A stretch of DNA of 64,000 bases. Origin: Rhizobium sp. JAB6 (GTDB taxonomy: Bacteria; Pseudomonadota; Alphaproteobacteria; Rhizobiales; Rhizobiaceae). Below are positions 42,754 to 51,390 of the stretch, piece after piece (the stretch's first letter is position 1; each line of letters starts with the position of its first letter). Location of the stretch: the NCBI RefSeq assembly GCF_003024605.1, contig NZ_PYJQ01000009.1:992001-1056000 (forward strand). The letters are read 5' to 3'. Under the pieces are notes generated by a model. That model saw nothing but the letters and a program-made list of their open reading frames with translations. It ran no database searches and had not been told where the DNA came from. Both the position numbers and the translations under genes were made by a program.

Positions 42754-43092
42754 ATGCAATATGCTTTGATCATCCGTGAATCAGCCGAGGATTTTGGGCG
42801 TCGTGCCGATCCGACCTATAAGAACGGCTGGATCGCCTACACGCAGGCGCTCGTCCAGGCCGGCATCATGACGGGGGGCGCGGGATTGACGGCACCAGAG
42901 ACGGCAACGGTCATCCGTCGCCAGGGCGAGGATCACGAGGTAAAGGACGGTCCCTTCCCTGATGGTAAGGAGCAGCTTGGCGGCTTCTACCTGATCGATG
43001 TGCCGGATCTGGATGCCGCGCTGGAATGGGCGCTGCGCGTCCCGATCTCGCAGCAAGGCTCGGTCGAGATACGGCCGCGATTGCAGATGTAG
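42754..43092 (+). CDS. YciI/DGPF-domain protein, ECF42 partner
   Basis: 112 residues. It contains KDGPFPDGKEQLGGFYLIDVPDLDAALEWA, the DGPF signature, near residues 68-95. DGPF proteins are regularly encoded next to, and controlled by, ECF42 sigma factors, as here (the sigma start is 6 bp downstream). The biochemical role is unclear. A GGGAG ribosome site lies upstream. Confidence 0.9.
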   Translation: MQYALIIRESAEDFGRRADPTYKNGWIAYTQALVQAGIMTGGAGLTAPETATVIRRQGEDHEVKDGPFPDGKEQLGGFYLIDVPDLDAALEWALRVPISQQGSVEIRPRLQM

Positions 43093-43097
43093 CCATC

Positions 43098-44342
43098 ATG
43101 GCGTTGGATGCAGGACGCGCCGCCGAGCAAACGGCGCGTCAATCCTACGGCAAGCTGATCGCCTTTCTCGCCGCACGCTTTCGCGATGTACCGGCGGCCG
43201 AGGACGCTTTGTCCGATGCGATCGCGGCAGCGCTGAGTACCTGGCCGGAACGGGGTGTCCCCGACAATCCGGAAGCCTGGCTGCTGGTTGCAGCCAAGCG
43301 CAACCTGCTTCGCCGGGTCAGGCACGAGAATGTCAGGGCCGGAGCGCGCGACAGGATCATGATGGCCTTCGAAGAAGCGGAGGAACGCATGAACGCCGAC
43401 AATTCCACCTTTCCGGATGAGCGCCTGAAGCTCCTTTTCGTCTGCACCCATCCGGCTCTGGATCGCTCGGCTCATACCCCGCTGATGCTGCAATCCGTGC
43501 TGGCCGTCGATGCCGCAACCATAGCCAAGGCTTTCCTCGTTTCGCCGCAAGCCATGAGTCAGCGGCTGGTGCGGGCAAAAACCAAGATCCGCGATGCCCA
43601 TATTCCCTTTATCGTTCCGGAACGGTCCGTGCTGCCGGATCGACTGGAAAGCGTGCTCTCGGCAATATATGCCGCCTATGGCCTCGGCTGGGACGGCGCC
43701 GACGGAGAGTTTGGCAAGCAAAGATCCTTGGCGGAGGAGGCCATCTGGCTCGGTCGCACGCTGCTTGCGACGCTGCCCCGGGAGCCGGAGGCCGCCGGCT
43801 TGCTGTCGCTGATGCTCTACAGCCAATCCCGCCGTGAAGCGCGGCGCGACGCAAATGGACGATATGTCCCTCTCGACCAACAGGACATGGCCCTCTGGGA
43901 CGCCGAAATGATCGTGGAGGCCGACAATCTGTTGCGAAAGGCTGGTGCATTCGGGCGTTTCGGTCCGTTCCAATGCCAGGCTGCGATCCAATCCGTGCAT
44001 GCCGACCGGCGGCGCTCCGGCATGACCGACTGGACAGCACTGGGCAAACTATATGGAGCACTTGTGTTCATGAAGCCGACCGCCGGCGCCCACGTCGGCC
44101 ACGCGGCCGTCGTGGGCAAAGTGGAAGGTCCGGCTGCCGGGTTGGCTCTCCTTGACCGGATAGCGGAACGCGAAATCGTCAACTATCAGCCCTATTGGGC
44201 CGTGCGCGCGCATCTGCTGACCGAAACCGGCGATACAGAGGAGGCGGCGTGCGCCTATCGCTCGGCGATCGGCCTCAGCGACAGCGAAGCCGTGCGGCAA
44301 TTCCTGCAGGCACGCCTCGATGGCATCGCATCGCCCGAGTGA
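43098..44342 (+). CDS. ECF sigma factor with C-terminal extension (ECF42-like)
   Basis: 414 residues, about twice a normal ECF. The N-terminal half has sigma regions 2 and 4 (FRDVPAAEDALSDAIAAAL, NPEAWLLVAAKRNLLRR; AVDAATIAKAFLVSPQAMSQRLVRAKTKIRD). The C-terminal half (about 190-410) is the DUF6596/TPR-like extension typical of ECF42, with AIYAAYGLGW, EAIWLGRTL and LTETGDTEEAACAYRSAI. No anti-sigma gene is adjacent; the extension is thought to control activity. It overlaps no neighbour and ends 7 bp before the convergent MotB-like gene. Confidence 0.92.
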   Translation: MALDAGRAAEQTARQSYGKLIAFLAARFRDVPAAEDALSDAIAAALSTWPERGVPDNPEAWLLVAAKRNLLRRVRHENVRAGARDRIMMAFEEAEERMNADNSTFPDERLKLLFVCTHPALDRSAHTPLMLQSVLAVDAATIAKAFLVSPQAMSQRLVRAKTKIRDAHIPFIVPERSVLPDRLESVLSAIYAAYGLGWDGADGEFGKQRSLAEEAIWLGRTLLATLPREPEAAGLLSLMLYSQSRREARRDANGRYVPLDQQDMALWDAEMIVEADNLLRKAGAFGRFGPFQCQAAIQSVHADRRRSGMTDWTALGKLYGALVFMKPTAGAHVGHAAVVGKVEGPAAGLALLDRIAEREIVNYQPYWAVRAHLLTETGDTEEAACAYRSAIGLSDSEAVRQFLQARLDGIASPE

Positions 44343-44349
44343 TGACCGA

Positions 44350-45381
44350 TTACTTCTCCGTCAGCTTCAGCTCGATACGGCGGTTGGTGGCGCGAGCATC
44401 CGGCGTGTCGCCGGGCGCGATCGGCTGGAATTCGCCGAAACCGGCAGCAACGAGCCTGTCGGCCGGAACGCCCTGCGAGATCAGGAACTTGACGACCGCA
44501 ATCGCGCGTGCCGACGATAGCGCCCAGTTGTCCGGGTAACGGCCATTGCCCGAAAGCGGCACATTGTCCGTATGACCGTCGACGCGCAGCACCCAGTTGA
44601 TTTCAGGCGGAATTTCCTTGGCGAGGTCGATGAGCGCTGCGGCAAGCTTCGTCATCTCCGCCTGTCCCGCCGGATTGAGATCGGCTGCACCGGACGGGAA
44701 GAGCACTTCCGACTGGAACACGAAGCGGTCGCCGACGATGCGGATATTATCACGGTCGGAAAGGATTTCGCGCAAGCGGCCGAAGAAATCGGATCGATAG
44801 CGGTTCAGCTCCTGCACGCGCTGGGCCAGCGCCACATTCAGCCGCCGGCCGAGATCGGCAATCTTCACCTGCGATGACTGGTCCTTCGCTTCCGATGCCT
44901 GAAGTGCGGCTTCGATGGCAGCGATCTGCGTGCGCAGGGCGGCGATCTGCTGGTTAAGCAGATCGACCTGGCTCATCGCCCGCGCGCTCACCTGCTTCTG
45001 CTCGTCAAGCTCCTGCGAAAGCGATCCGGCGCGCTTTTCCGCGGCCTGGCTGTTGCCGGAGCCTGCTGCGAGCAGGGCCTGCAGCCGCGAGCGCTCAGTC
45101 TCCGCGGAGGAGAGCGATGCCTGCAGATTGGCGACGGCATCCTCAAGGTCCTGTTTGCCGCTTTTTTCCAGCGCCAGCTGCTGCACCAGATCGTTGATGC
45201 GGCTGTTGAGGCGATTGAGCACTTCGTCGCGCCCAGAAATTTCGCGGCTGAGGATGAATTGGCCGACGACGAATACCGTCAACAGGAACATGATCGCCAT
45301 CAGCAGCGTCGACAGCGCATCGACGAATCCGGGCCAATAGTCGACGCTTCTCTGATGGCGTCGGTTGCGGGCGAGCGCCAT
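44350..45381 (-). CDS. MotB/OmpA-like peptidoglycan-binding protein
   Basis: 343 residues: one N-terminal membrane helix (FVDALSTLLMAIMFLLTVFV, near 18-40, with the proton-pathway Asp in FVDAL), a long coiled coil (about 50-200), and a C-terminal OmpA domain (VDGHTDNVPLSG, near 270; SSARAIAVVKFLISQGV). It pairs with the MotA/TolQ-like gene 3 bp upstream. No flagellar genes are near, so it is likely a non-flagellar ion-driven envelope complex. Confidence 0.9.
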   Translation of the reverse strand: MALARNRRHQRSVDYWPGFVDALSTLLMAIMFLLTVFVVGQFILSREISGRDEVLNRLNSRINDLVQQLALEKSGKQDLEDAVANLQASLSSAETERSRLQALLAAGSGNSQAAEKRAGSLSQELDEQKQVSARAMSQVDLLNQQIAALRTQIAAIEAALQASEAKDQSSQVKIADLGRRLNVALAQRVQELNRYRSDFFGRLREILSDRDNIRIVGDRFVFQSEVLFPSGAADLNPAGQAEMTKLAAALIDLAKEIPPEINWVLRVDGHTDNVPLSGNGRYPDNWALSSARAIAVVKFLISQGVPADRLVAAGFGEFQPIAPGDTPDARATNRRIELKLTEK

Positions 45382-45384
45382 GGC

Positions 45385-46443
45385 TTACTTGCTCCCGGTC
45401 TTCTCTGTATGGCTGATCCGGTCGGCAAGGCGGTCGAGCGTGCGGCGCATCGATTTGGCCTCTTCCTGCTGCGCCTCGATCCAGTCGCGCAGCATCTGCT
45501 GTTCGTTGCGCATGTTCTTGACCAGACCCTGAATGCCTTCGGCAAGGTTCGCCATCGCAGTCACCGAGCGCTGGCCGCCGCCCTCCTCGGCGATCTTGCG
45601 CAGATAATCGGATAGCGCGCGGACATCCTCCGAGGAAGCGCCGGCGGTATTTTCGATGACAGGCGCGATATCGGAGCCGACATCGGTGACGGAAGAAAGC
45701 CAGTTTTCGAGCTCGGTGTAGAAACGGTTCTGCGCACGGCCGGCCTGCAGATCGAGGAAGCCGAGGATCAGCGAGCCGGAAAGACCGAGTAACGAGGAGG
45801 AGAAGGCGGTGCCCATACCCACAAGCGGGCCGGACAGACCCGATTTCAAGGCGCTGAGGATATCCCCGGTGTCGCCGGTACCAGCATCGAGGCCCTGAAT
45901 GACGTCATTGATCGAGCCGATCGTGCCGATCAGGCCCCAGAACGTGCCGAGTAGCCCGAGAAAGACGAGAAGGCCGATGAGATAGCGCGAGGTATCGCGC
46001 GATTCGTCGAGGCGGGTGGCGATCGAATCGAGGATCGAGCGCAGCGTCGCCGTGGAAAGCTGCATTGCCCGACGGTTGCCGAGCAGCGCCCGCATCGGCG
46101 CCAGCAGCCGCGGATTGCGGCCGACTTTATCGGCATTGCCGACGGCGCGGAAATGATTGAACCAGCGAACCTCCGGTCTCAGCATCAGCACATGGTTGAA
46201 GACCAGCAGGATGCCGACGACCAGCACGCCGACGATCAGGCCGTTGAGGCCCGGATTATGCAGGAACGCAACCTGGGCCTGACGAAAGAGGATAGCCACG
46301 ATAAAGCCGACGATGACGAGGAAAAGCACCATCGTCCAGAAGAAGGCCATTGGACTCGAGAGCTTATAGGCGTAGCCGCCCGACACATTGTCGGTCGATC
46401 CCAGATCCGCCAATTTCACATTTTCCATCACAGGCTCCGCCAC
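45385..46443 (-). CDS. MotA/TolQ/ExbB-like proton channel protein
   Basis: 352 residues. Two early membrane segments (FFWTMVLFLVIVGFIVAIL, GLIVGVLVVGILLVF) and two later ones in the MotA_ExbB domain (YLIGLLVFLGLLGTFWGLIGTI, GMGTAFSSSLLGLSGSLILGF) are seen, with a cytosolic loop between and a charged C-terminal helix. It would form the stator-like pore with the downstream MotB-like protein. The function in rhizobia is not established. The start may be 46443 or 46428. Confidence 0.9.
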   Translation of the reverse strand: MAEPVMENVKLADLGSTDNVSGGYAYKLSSPMAFFWTMVLFLVIVGFIVAILFRQAQVAFLHNPGLNGLIVGVLVVGILLVFNHVLMLRPEVRWFNHFRAVGNADKVGRNPRLLAPMRALLGNRRAMQLSTATLRSILDSIATRLDESRDTSRYLIGLLVFLGLLGTFWGLIGTIGSINDVIQGLDAGTGDTGDILSALKSGLSGPLVGMGTAFSSSLLGLSGSLILGFLDLQAGRAQNRFYTELENWLSSVTDVGSDIAPVIENTAGASSEDVRALSDYLRKIAEEGGGQRSVTAMANLAEGIQGLVKNMRNEQQMLRDWIEAQQEEAKSMRRTLDRLADRISHTEKTGSK

Positions 46444-46563
46444 CGCATTTTCCGCACGCGGAGACTAGAGCAACATTGTGCCGAATTGAAGAGACGGAAA
46501 GCACAAAACAGCCTGTTGGGAACAGACTGTTTTGTCACTCGAAAAGGCGTATGACGGAATGGC

Positions 46564-47364
46564 TTACTTAGTCGGGACCGGCCGCTTGACCACTTCGGCA
46601 AGCGCCTTCTGGATATGCTCGTTGCCGCAAATGATCGATTTCGTTGCAAGCATGTCGGTGCCGCCATGGAAATCCGATACGAAGCCGCCAGCTTCGCGGA
46701 TCAGCAGAATACCGGCTGCGATGTCCCAGGCAGACAGGCCGGTTTCCCAGAAGCCGTCGAAGCGGCCTGCCGCGACATAGGCGAGATCGAGTGATGCGGA
46801 GCCAAGGCGGCGCACACCGGCGACTTCACCCATGACATGGCGCAGCTCCACCAGGAACTTGCCATGGTTGCCGCGGCCGAGATGCGGTACGCCGCAGCCT
46901 ATGACGCTGTCCGACAGCACGCGGCGCGAGGCGACGCGCAGGCGGCGGTCGTTGAGGAAGGCACCACCGCCGCGTTCGGTCGTATAGAGTTCGTCGGTCG
47001 CCGGATTGAAGATGACGCCGGCGACGATCTCATCGTTGCGCTCGAGCGCGATCGAGACGGCAAACATCGGAATGCCGTGCAGGAAGTTCGTGGTGCCGTC
47101 GAGCGGATCGACGATCCAGCGATGAGCGCCGTCCGTGCCCTTCACCTCTTCGCTTTCCTCGCCGAGGAAACCATACGTCGGGCGAGCCTTCATCAGCTCC
47201 TCGCGGATGATCTTCTGCGCCTTCAGATCCGCCTGGCTGACGAAATCGCCCGGTCCCTTTACCGAAACCTGCAGGTTCTGCACTTCGCCGAAATCGCGGC
47301 TGAGCGACTTGCCTGCCTTGAGGGCAGCCTGAACCATGACATTGAGAAGAGCAGAACGGGCCAT
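46564..47364 (-). CDS. Inositol monophosphatase family protein (SuhB-like)
   Basis: 266 residues from the ATG at 47364 (MARSALLNVMVQAALKAG). Metal-binding motifs: GEESEE (near 68), WIVDPLDGTTNFLHG (near 83) and SAWDIAAGILLIREAGG (near 210). It acts on myo-inositol phosphates or related sugar phosphates; SuhB can also bind the transcription machinery in E. coli. The frame extends upstream to 47487 but lacks family similarity there. Confidence 0.93.
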   Translation of the reverse strand: MARSALLNVMVQAALKAGKSLSRDFGEVQNLQVSVKGPGDFVSQADLKAQKIIREELMKARPTYGFLGEESEEVKGTDGAHRWIVDPLDGTTNFLHGIPMFAVSIALERNDEIVAGVIFNPATDELYTTERGGGAFLNDRRLRVASRRVLSDSVIGCGVPHLGRGNHGKFLVELRHVMGEVAGVRRLGSASLDLAYVAAGRFDGFWETGLSAWDIAAGILLIREAGGFVSDFHGGTDMLATKSIICGNEHIQKALAEVVKRPVPTK

Positions 47365-47556
47365 CGGGTTTCCTTGGATAATGCAGAAAGCGCTGATCGG
47401 GCCCGAAAGCAGGCCCCGACGGAGCGGGAGCGTCAGCGGAGATAAAAGATTGGCGGCCTCAAGACCATAAAATCGCGGGAATTTCAAGTGGCGAGGCTAT
47501 GGCAGGCGCAAACTGACCTCAGATCAGGTCCGCCAAGGCTCAATCCGTCACCTTTA

Positions 47557-48777
47557 TTATCGCGCGCGCCGATACTTGTTGGCTGCGTCGATGGCCGCCT
47601 TCTGCTGGTAGTCCTCGATCCCCTGATAGAAATCCTCGAGCTCGGGGTCTTTCAGGCCGGCACGACGGGAAATGACATACCAGGTGGCGGCGGCCACCGG
47701 GTCCTGCTTCGTGCCGATGGCGTTGATATAAAGATGCGCCAGCTTGTTTTGCGCGACGACATTGCCACGATAGGCTGCAACCCGCATCCAGTTGAAGCCG
47801 TTTTCGAGATCCTGCGTGCCCCCGGTGCCGTTGATCAGCCAGATGCCCATGTCGAGCTGCGCGGTATCGAAGCCCGCATTGGCGGCACGCGACAACCACT
47901 CCCGCGCACGTGCCTTCTTCTCCGGCGGCAGATCGGGCAGGTTCAAATAGAGCTGTGACACGGCATATTGCGCGTCGGCAATTCCCTGTTCGGCGGATTT
48001 CTCATAATAAGGAAGCGCCATCTGCAGGCCCTTCAGGCCGGGATTTTCGGCCGTCAGCATCTGGGCGACGTTGAACTCCGCCGAAGGCTGACCCGCATCG
48101 GCCGCCTTCCTCATCCATTCGTCGGCCTTCTTCTGGTCGCGAGGCACATCGCGGCCTTCCATCAGGATCAGCGCGTATTTGAACATCGCCGTGGGATCGC
48201 CACCTTCGGCCGCCTTGCCGTACCAGAAAGCGGCGTCCTTGGTATCGCGTTTGACGCCCAGCCCCTGTGCCATCAGTTCAGCGATCAAAGTCTGTGCGGC
48301 CGGATCGCCAAGCTGCGCCCGCGGCAATGCCTTCTGAAAGGCGGTCAGGTAGTAACCGCGCTGGAAGGCACCATAGGCATCGTCCACTTTGCCGGTGAAG
48401 GGCTTTTCCGGCGGCAGGTCGGGTAAGTTTGCCCCCATGCGCTCGAAAACGCCGACGCCCTGGGATGGCTTGATGTCGCTATCGGCTTTCGGTTCGGCGC
48501 TCGGCTGGATCTTGTCGGTCTTGAAGGTACCGGCATCGGCGCCCAAGGGCCGTGTCATGACGTTATCATTGTGCTGCGGCGCATCCGGAATGGCCGTATC
48601 GTCGTCGGATTGTGCATTGTAATCCGGCCGCGCCCCCTTGTCCGCCGGCTGCGACACGCCCGGCAGCGATGTATTGTCATTGCCGGATTGCGCTGAGGCC
48701 GGCAACGGAAATGCTGCAAGGCCGGCTGCAAGCACGGCAAGGAAGGATCGATGGCGGAATCGAGGCGCTGACGACAT
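47557..48777 (-). CDS. Secreted Sel1-repeat protein
   Basis: 406 residues with a signal peptide (FLAVLAAGLAAFPLPASAQS). A low-complexity acidic linker rich in D, N and P (about 30-110) is followed by at least five Sel1/TPR repeats (AAFWYGKAAEGGDPTAM, ADEWMRKAADAGQPSAE, ALPYYEKSAEQGIADAQ, AREWLSRAANAGFDTAQ, GFNWMRVAAYRGNVVAQ). Rhizobial Sel1 proteins such as ExoR regulate envelope signalling; this one is larger and is not assigned to ExoR. It lies between the suhB-like and thiE-like genes. Confidence 0.88.
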   Translation of the reverse strand: MSSAPRFRHRSFLAVLAAGLAAFPLPASAQSGNDNTSLPGVSQPADKGARPDYNAQSDDDTAIPDAPQHNDNVMTRPLGADAGTFKTDKIQPSAEPKADSDIKPSQGVGVFERMGANLPDLPPEKPFTGKVDDAYGAFQRGYYLTAFQKALPRAQLGDPAAQTLIAELMAQGLGVKRDTKDAAFWYGKAAEGGDPTAMFKYALILMEGRDVPRDQKKADEWMRKAADAGQPSAEFNVAQMLTAENPGLKGLQMALPYYEKSAEQGIADAQYAVSQLYLNLPDLPPEKKARAREWLSRAANAGFDTAQLDMGIWLINGTGGTQDLENGFNWMRVAAYRGNVVAQNKLAHLYINAIGTKQDPVAAATWYVISRRAGLKDPELEDFYQGIEDYQQKAAIDAANKYRRAR

Positions 48778-48786
48778 GAATCGCTA

Positions 48787-49452
48787 TCAATCCTCAAACC
48801 GTGGCGCTTTTTCGTCCAGAAGCGCATTCACTTCCGCAACGATCGAAGGGGCTGCAGCGGGGTCGGCAAAAACCGCCTTATGCAGCGCCACGAACTCGGC
48901 ACCGGTGAGCGCCACCTCCAGTGCCGATTTCGGATCGGTGCCGCCCATGACGATGCAGGGGATTTCGATCATCGAAGCCCACCATTCGCCGAGCGCCAGA
49001 TTTTTCGGATGCGCCTCGGGCTTGATGTCGCCATCGAGCTTGCCGAAGAAAATATAGTCCGGTCTGAGCTCGCCGATCTCCAGCGCGCCATGCCTGTCGG
49101 CCGCGCTGCCTCCGCCGACGATCAGCTTCGGCACGAACTTTTCGACGGCTCCCGTAAGCTCGGCAAGATTGCCGGCAATATGAAGCCCGTCGGCCTTGGC
49201 ACGCCCCGCCACGCGGCTGTCGCCGGCAATGAGCGCGGCCGCACCCGTGGCCTGAATGACCGGCACCAGCTTTTCCGCATGTTTCTGGAAGGTGCTGTCG
49301 TCGAGGCCATATTGGGGAATGATCACCGAAGCGACGTCCCCGCCCCTCAGCGCATCGGCCACTGCCTTCGCCCTCTGCTCGATATCGGCAATGTCGGGAA
49401 CGATGAGTACGAGGCGGCAACGATCTTCGGGCACGGTCATGCGAGCTTCCAT
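48787..49452 (-). CDS. Thiamine phosphate synthase-like protein
   Basis: 221 residues from the ATG at 49452, preceded by GGAGG. A TIM-barrel TMP synthase/TenI fold is suggested by ALIAGDSRVAGRAKADGLHI, PKLIVGGGSA, RPDYIFFGKLDGD and CIVMGGTDPKSALEVALTGAEFVAL. The active-site motifs are divergent from canonical ThiE (the HLGQ-D element reads LHIAGN), so thiamine synthesis is not certain. It lies 9 bp ahead of the Sel1 gene, in the same operon. Confidence 0.75.
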   Translation of the reverse strand: MEARMTVPEDRCRLVLIVPDIADIEQRAKAVADALRGGDVASVIIPQYGLDDSTFQKHAEKLVPVIQATGAAALIAGDSRVAGRAKADGLHIAGNLAELTGAVEKFVPKLIVGGGSAADRHGALEIGELRPDYIFFGKLDGDIKPEAHPKNLALGEWWASMIEIPCIVMGGTDPKSALEVALTGAEFVALHKAVFADPAAAPSIVAEVNALLDEKAPRFED

Positions 49453-49663
49453 GGTTTCGGCCTCCATCGTCAGCGATGGCGCACCGGTTCGATAATCGTG
49501 AGTAAATCCGTTAGCTCTCTCTGACAAGGGGCCGTGGCCGAAACGGGCAGTTCACGGTGAGGGACATCGGGCCCACCAACCTCCGCGAGCAGCCATTCGC
49601 ACAATATATCATGCAGCGCACAATTAACTTGCCGCCCCCTGGTGTTTGACGTAGCTTTCCGCC

Positions 49664-49924
49664 ATGTCGACCATGGATCCTTTCGCAGCCATCGCGGACC
49701 CGAACCGGCGTCATCTGCTGGAAGAGTTGCGCCGCGCACCCAAGACGGTCAACGAACTGGCGCAAGGTTTGCCGATCAGCCGCCCGGCCGTTTCGCAGCA
49801 TCTTAAGACGCTGCTCGACAGCAATCTCGTTTCCGTCACCAATGAAGGCACCAAACGCATCTATACGGTCAACAGCCGCGGTTTCGACAAGCTGAATCTC
49901 TGGCTTGATCAGTTCTGGTCCTGA
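49664..49924 (+). CDS. ArsR-type HTH regulator
   Basis: 86 residues: FAAIADPNRRHLLEELRRAPKTVNELAQGLPISRPAVSQHLKTLLDSNLV covers the winged helix. No metal motif. It is divergent from the thiE-like operon; an SRPBCC or similar partner is not adjacent, unlike the ArsR gene at 18707. The target is unknown. Confidence 0.87.
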   Translation: MSTMDPFAAIADPNRRHLLEELRRAPKTVNELAQGLPISRPAVSQHLKTLLDSNLVSVTNEGTKRIYTVNSRGFDKLNLWLDQFWS

Positions 49925-50268
49925 AAGTTCTTCACCTTCGGTCTTCTAGAAACTTAAGGAATTGCGCGGCCAATGGCGTCATGAACGGCGGCGTGAAAAG
50001 CAGTCCCTCGAGCTAAGCGAGAGATAAAAGTGACCTGACTTTCGGGATGGATCAGCGCCGCGAGGGCGACAAGCGGCATGTGGTCAGCGACGGCATATAC
50101 TTCATTAAGCTGGGAAAGTTGCGCCAACCCCTACTTTCGACGCTACGAAGTTGGCGCATCCGTTTGACGGAAATGCTCATCGATCCTGGCTGGGAATTTG
50201 CTAAAGACCTTTCGATTCGCCTCTCTTGCCCTCAAGATCGATGGCTTTTTGAACTTTGGAACGTTACC
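49925..50268. other. Region without a supported gene
   Basis: 344 bp between the ArsR and YdcH-type genes. A 106-codon plus-strand frame (50047-50367) has irregular codon use, no recognisable domain and overlaps the YdcH gene antisense. It may be a decayed fragment. Confidence 0.35.
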
Positions 50269-50442
50269 TCAGTGTACCGAGGAACGCAGACGCTGGATTT
50301 CGTCTTTGACGCGCAGTTTCCTGCGTTTGATGTCGGCTATTTCCGTATCATTGCTAGAGGGAGATGACATTGCCGCATGCAGCGCCTCCTCGAGCGCAAC
50401 ATGTTTCTTTTCGAGCGATTCAAGATGAGCTTGAACAGTCAT
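50269..50442 (-). CDS. YdcH/DUF465 family small protein
   Basis: 57 residues: HLESLEKKHVALEEALHAAM, TEIADIKRRKLRVKDEIQRL, the two-helix DUF465 hairpin. GGAAGG lies upstream of the ATG at 50442. The function is unknown. A second member is encoded on the opposite strand 230 bp away. Confidence 0.85.
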   Translation of the reverse strand: MTVQAHLESLEKKHVALEEALHAAMSSPSSNDTEIADIKRRKLRVKDEIQRLRSSVH

Positions 50443-50672
50443 ATGACCCTTCCTTCCTCTGAAGAGCCCTGACCATCCATTCGCCAAGGCTCTAGGTGTC
50501 AACCTTCTTACTGTGCCACAAGATCGAGCCTTTGTCGAAGGCGAAAACGTGTCCTATAGGCGGCAAATTCGTGAAGAAGGATAACTTCCCGTTATCGCCA
50601 TTTGGTGATAGGAGCTTGCGGAATTCAGGAGGCGGAACGAATGCGATTCCGCGATATGCTGGGGAAATGAAC

Positions 50673-50876
50673 ATGGCCGATCAGGAACAGGCGGAAATCA
50701 GGCTGATCGTGGCGCGGCTGCGCCAGGAACACGAGGATTATGATGCCGCGATCAATGCCATGATCGAGACGGGCTGCGACGCCCTTCGTATCCAGCGCAT
50801 GAAAAAGAAGAAGCTCGTCATCAAGGACAAGCTGACCAAGCTGGAAGACCAGATCATTCCCGATATCATCGCCTGA
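50673..50876 (+). CDS. YdcH/DUF465 family small protein
   Basis: 67 residues: [47 protein letters not shown]. It is the DUF465 helical hairpin, commonly directly ahead of purE in rhizobia (here 16 bp). GGGGA precedes the ATG at 50673; the ATG at 50667 is an alternative. It is a distant paralogue of the divergent gene at 50269-50442. Confidence 0.88.
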   Translation: MADQEQAEIRLIVARLRQEHEDYDAAINAMIETGCDALRIQRMKKKKLVIKDKLTKLEDQIIPDIIA

Positions 50877-50892
50877 GGAGCACAGCGCAACG

Positions 50893-51390
50893 ATGCTGAC
50901 CGAAAGACCGCCTGTCGCCATCATCATGGGAAGCCAGTCCGACTGGGAAACCATGAAGAATGCCGCGGACACCTTGGAAGCGCTTGAGATCACCTATGAT
51001 GCGCGCATCATTTCCGCGCATCGCACGCCGGACAGGCTGGTGAATTTCGCCAAGGGCGCAAGGGACGAGGGCTTCAAGGTCATCATCGCCGGCGCCGGCG
51101 GCGCGGCGCACCTGCCGGGCATGGCTGCTTCCATGACGCCGCTGCCCGTCTTCGGCGTGCCGGTTCAGTCGCGCGCGCTCTCCGGGCAGGACAGCCTTCT
51201 TTCGATCGTGCAGATGCCGGCCGGCATCCCCGTCGGCACGCTCGCGATCGGCAAGGCCGGCGCGGTCAACGCCGCCCTTCTCGCCGCCGCCGTCCTGGCG
51301 CTCGGCGACGAGGAGATTGCCGACCGCCTCGACGAATGGCGCGCGCGCCAGAGCGCCGCGGTTGCCGAATATCCGATGGACGACCTATGA
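50893..51390 (+). CDS. purE: N5-carboxyaminoimidazole ribonucleotide mutase PurE
   Basis: 165 residues. Class I PurE motif [15 protein letters not shown] near residue 12, [10 protein letters not shown] near 40, [12 protein letters not shown] near 70 and [18 protein letters not shown]. It acts with PurK in purine synthesis. Its stop overlaps the purK start (ATGA). Confidence 0.97.
   Translation: MLTERPPVAIIMGSQSDWETMKNAADTLEALEITYDARIISAHRTPDRLVNFAKGARDEGFKVIIAGAGGAAHLPGMAASMTPLPVFGVPVQSRALSGQDSLLSIVQMPAGIPVGTLAIGKAGAVNAALLAAAVLALGDEEIADRLDEWRARQSAAVAEYPMDDL

Noticed and set aside
44350..46443. MotA/MotB-like pair as a Zorya-type anti-phage system
   Set aside because: ZorA/ZorB are related, but no ZorC, ZorD or ZorE-like gene is adjacent; neighbours are an ECF42 sigma gene and suhB.
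50047..50367. 106-codon plus-strand frame as a gene
   Set aside because: No recognised domain or ribosome site, poor codon pattern and antisense overlap with the YdcH-type gene; noted as possible decay.
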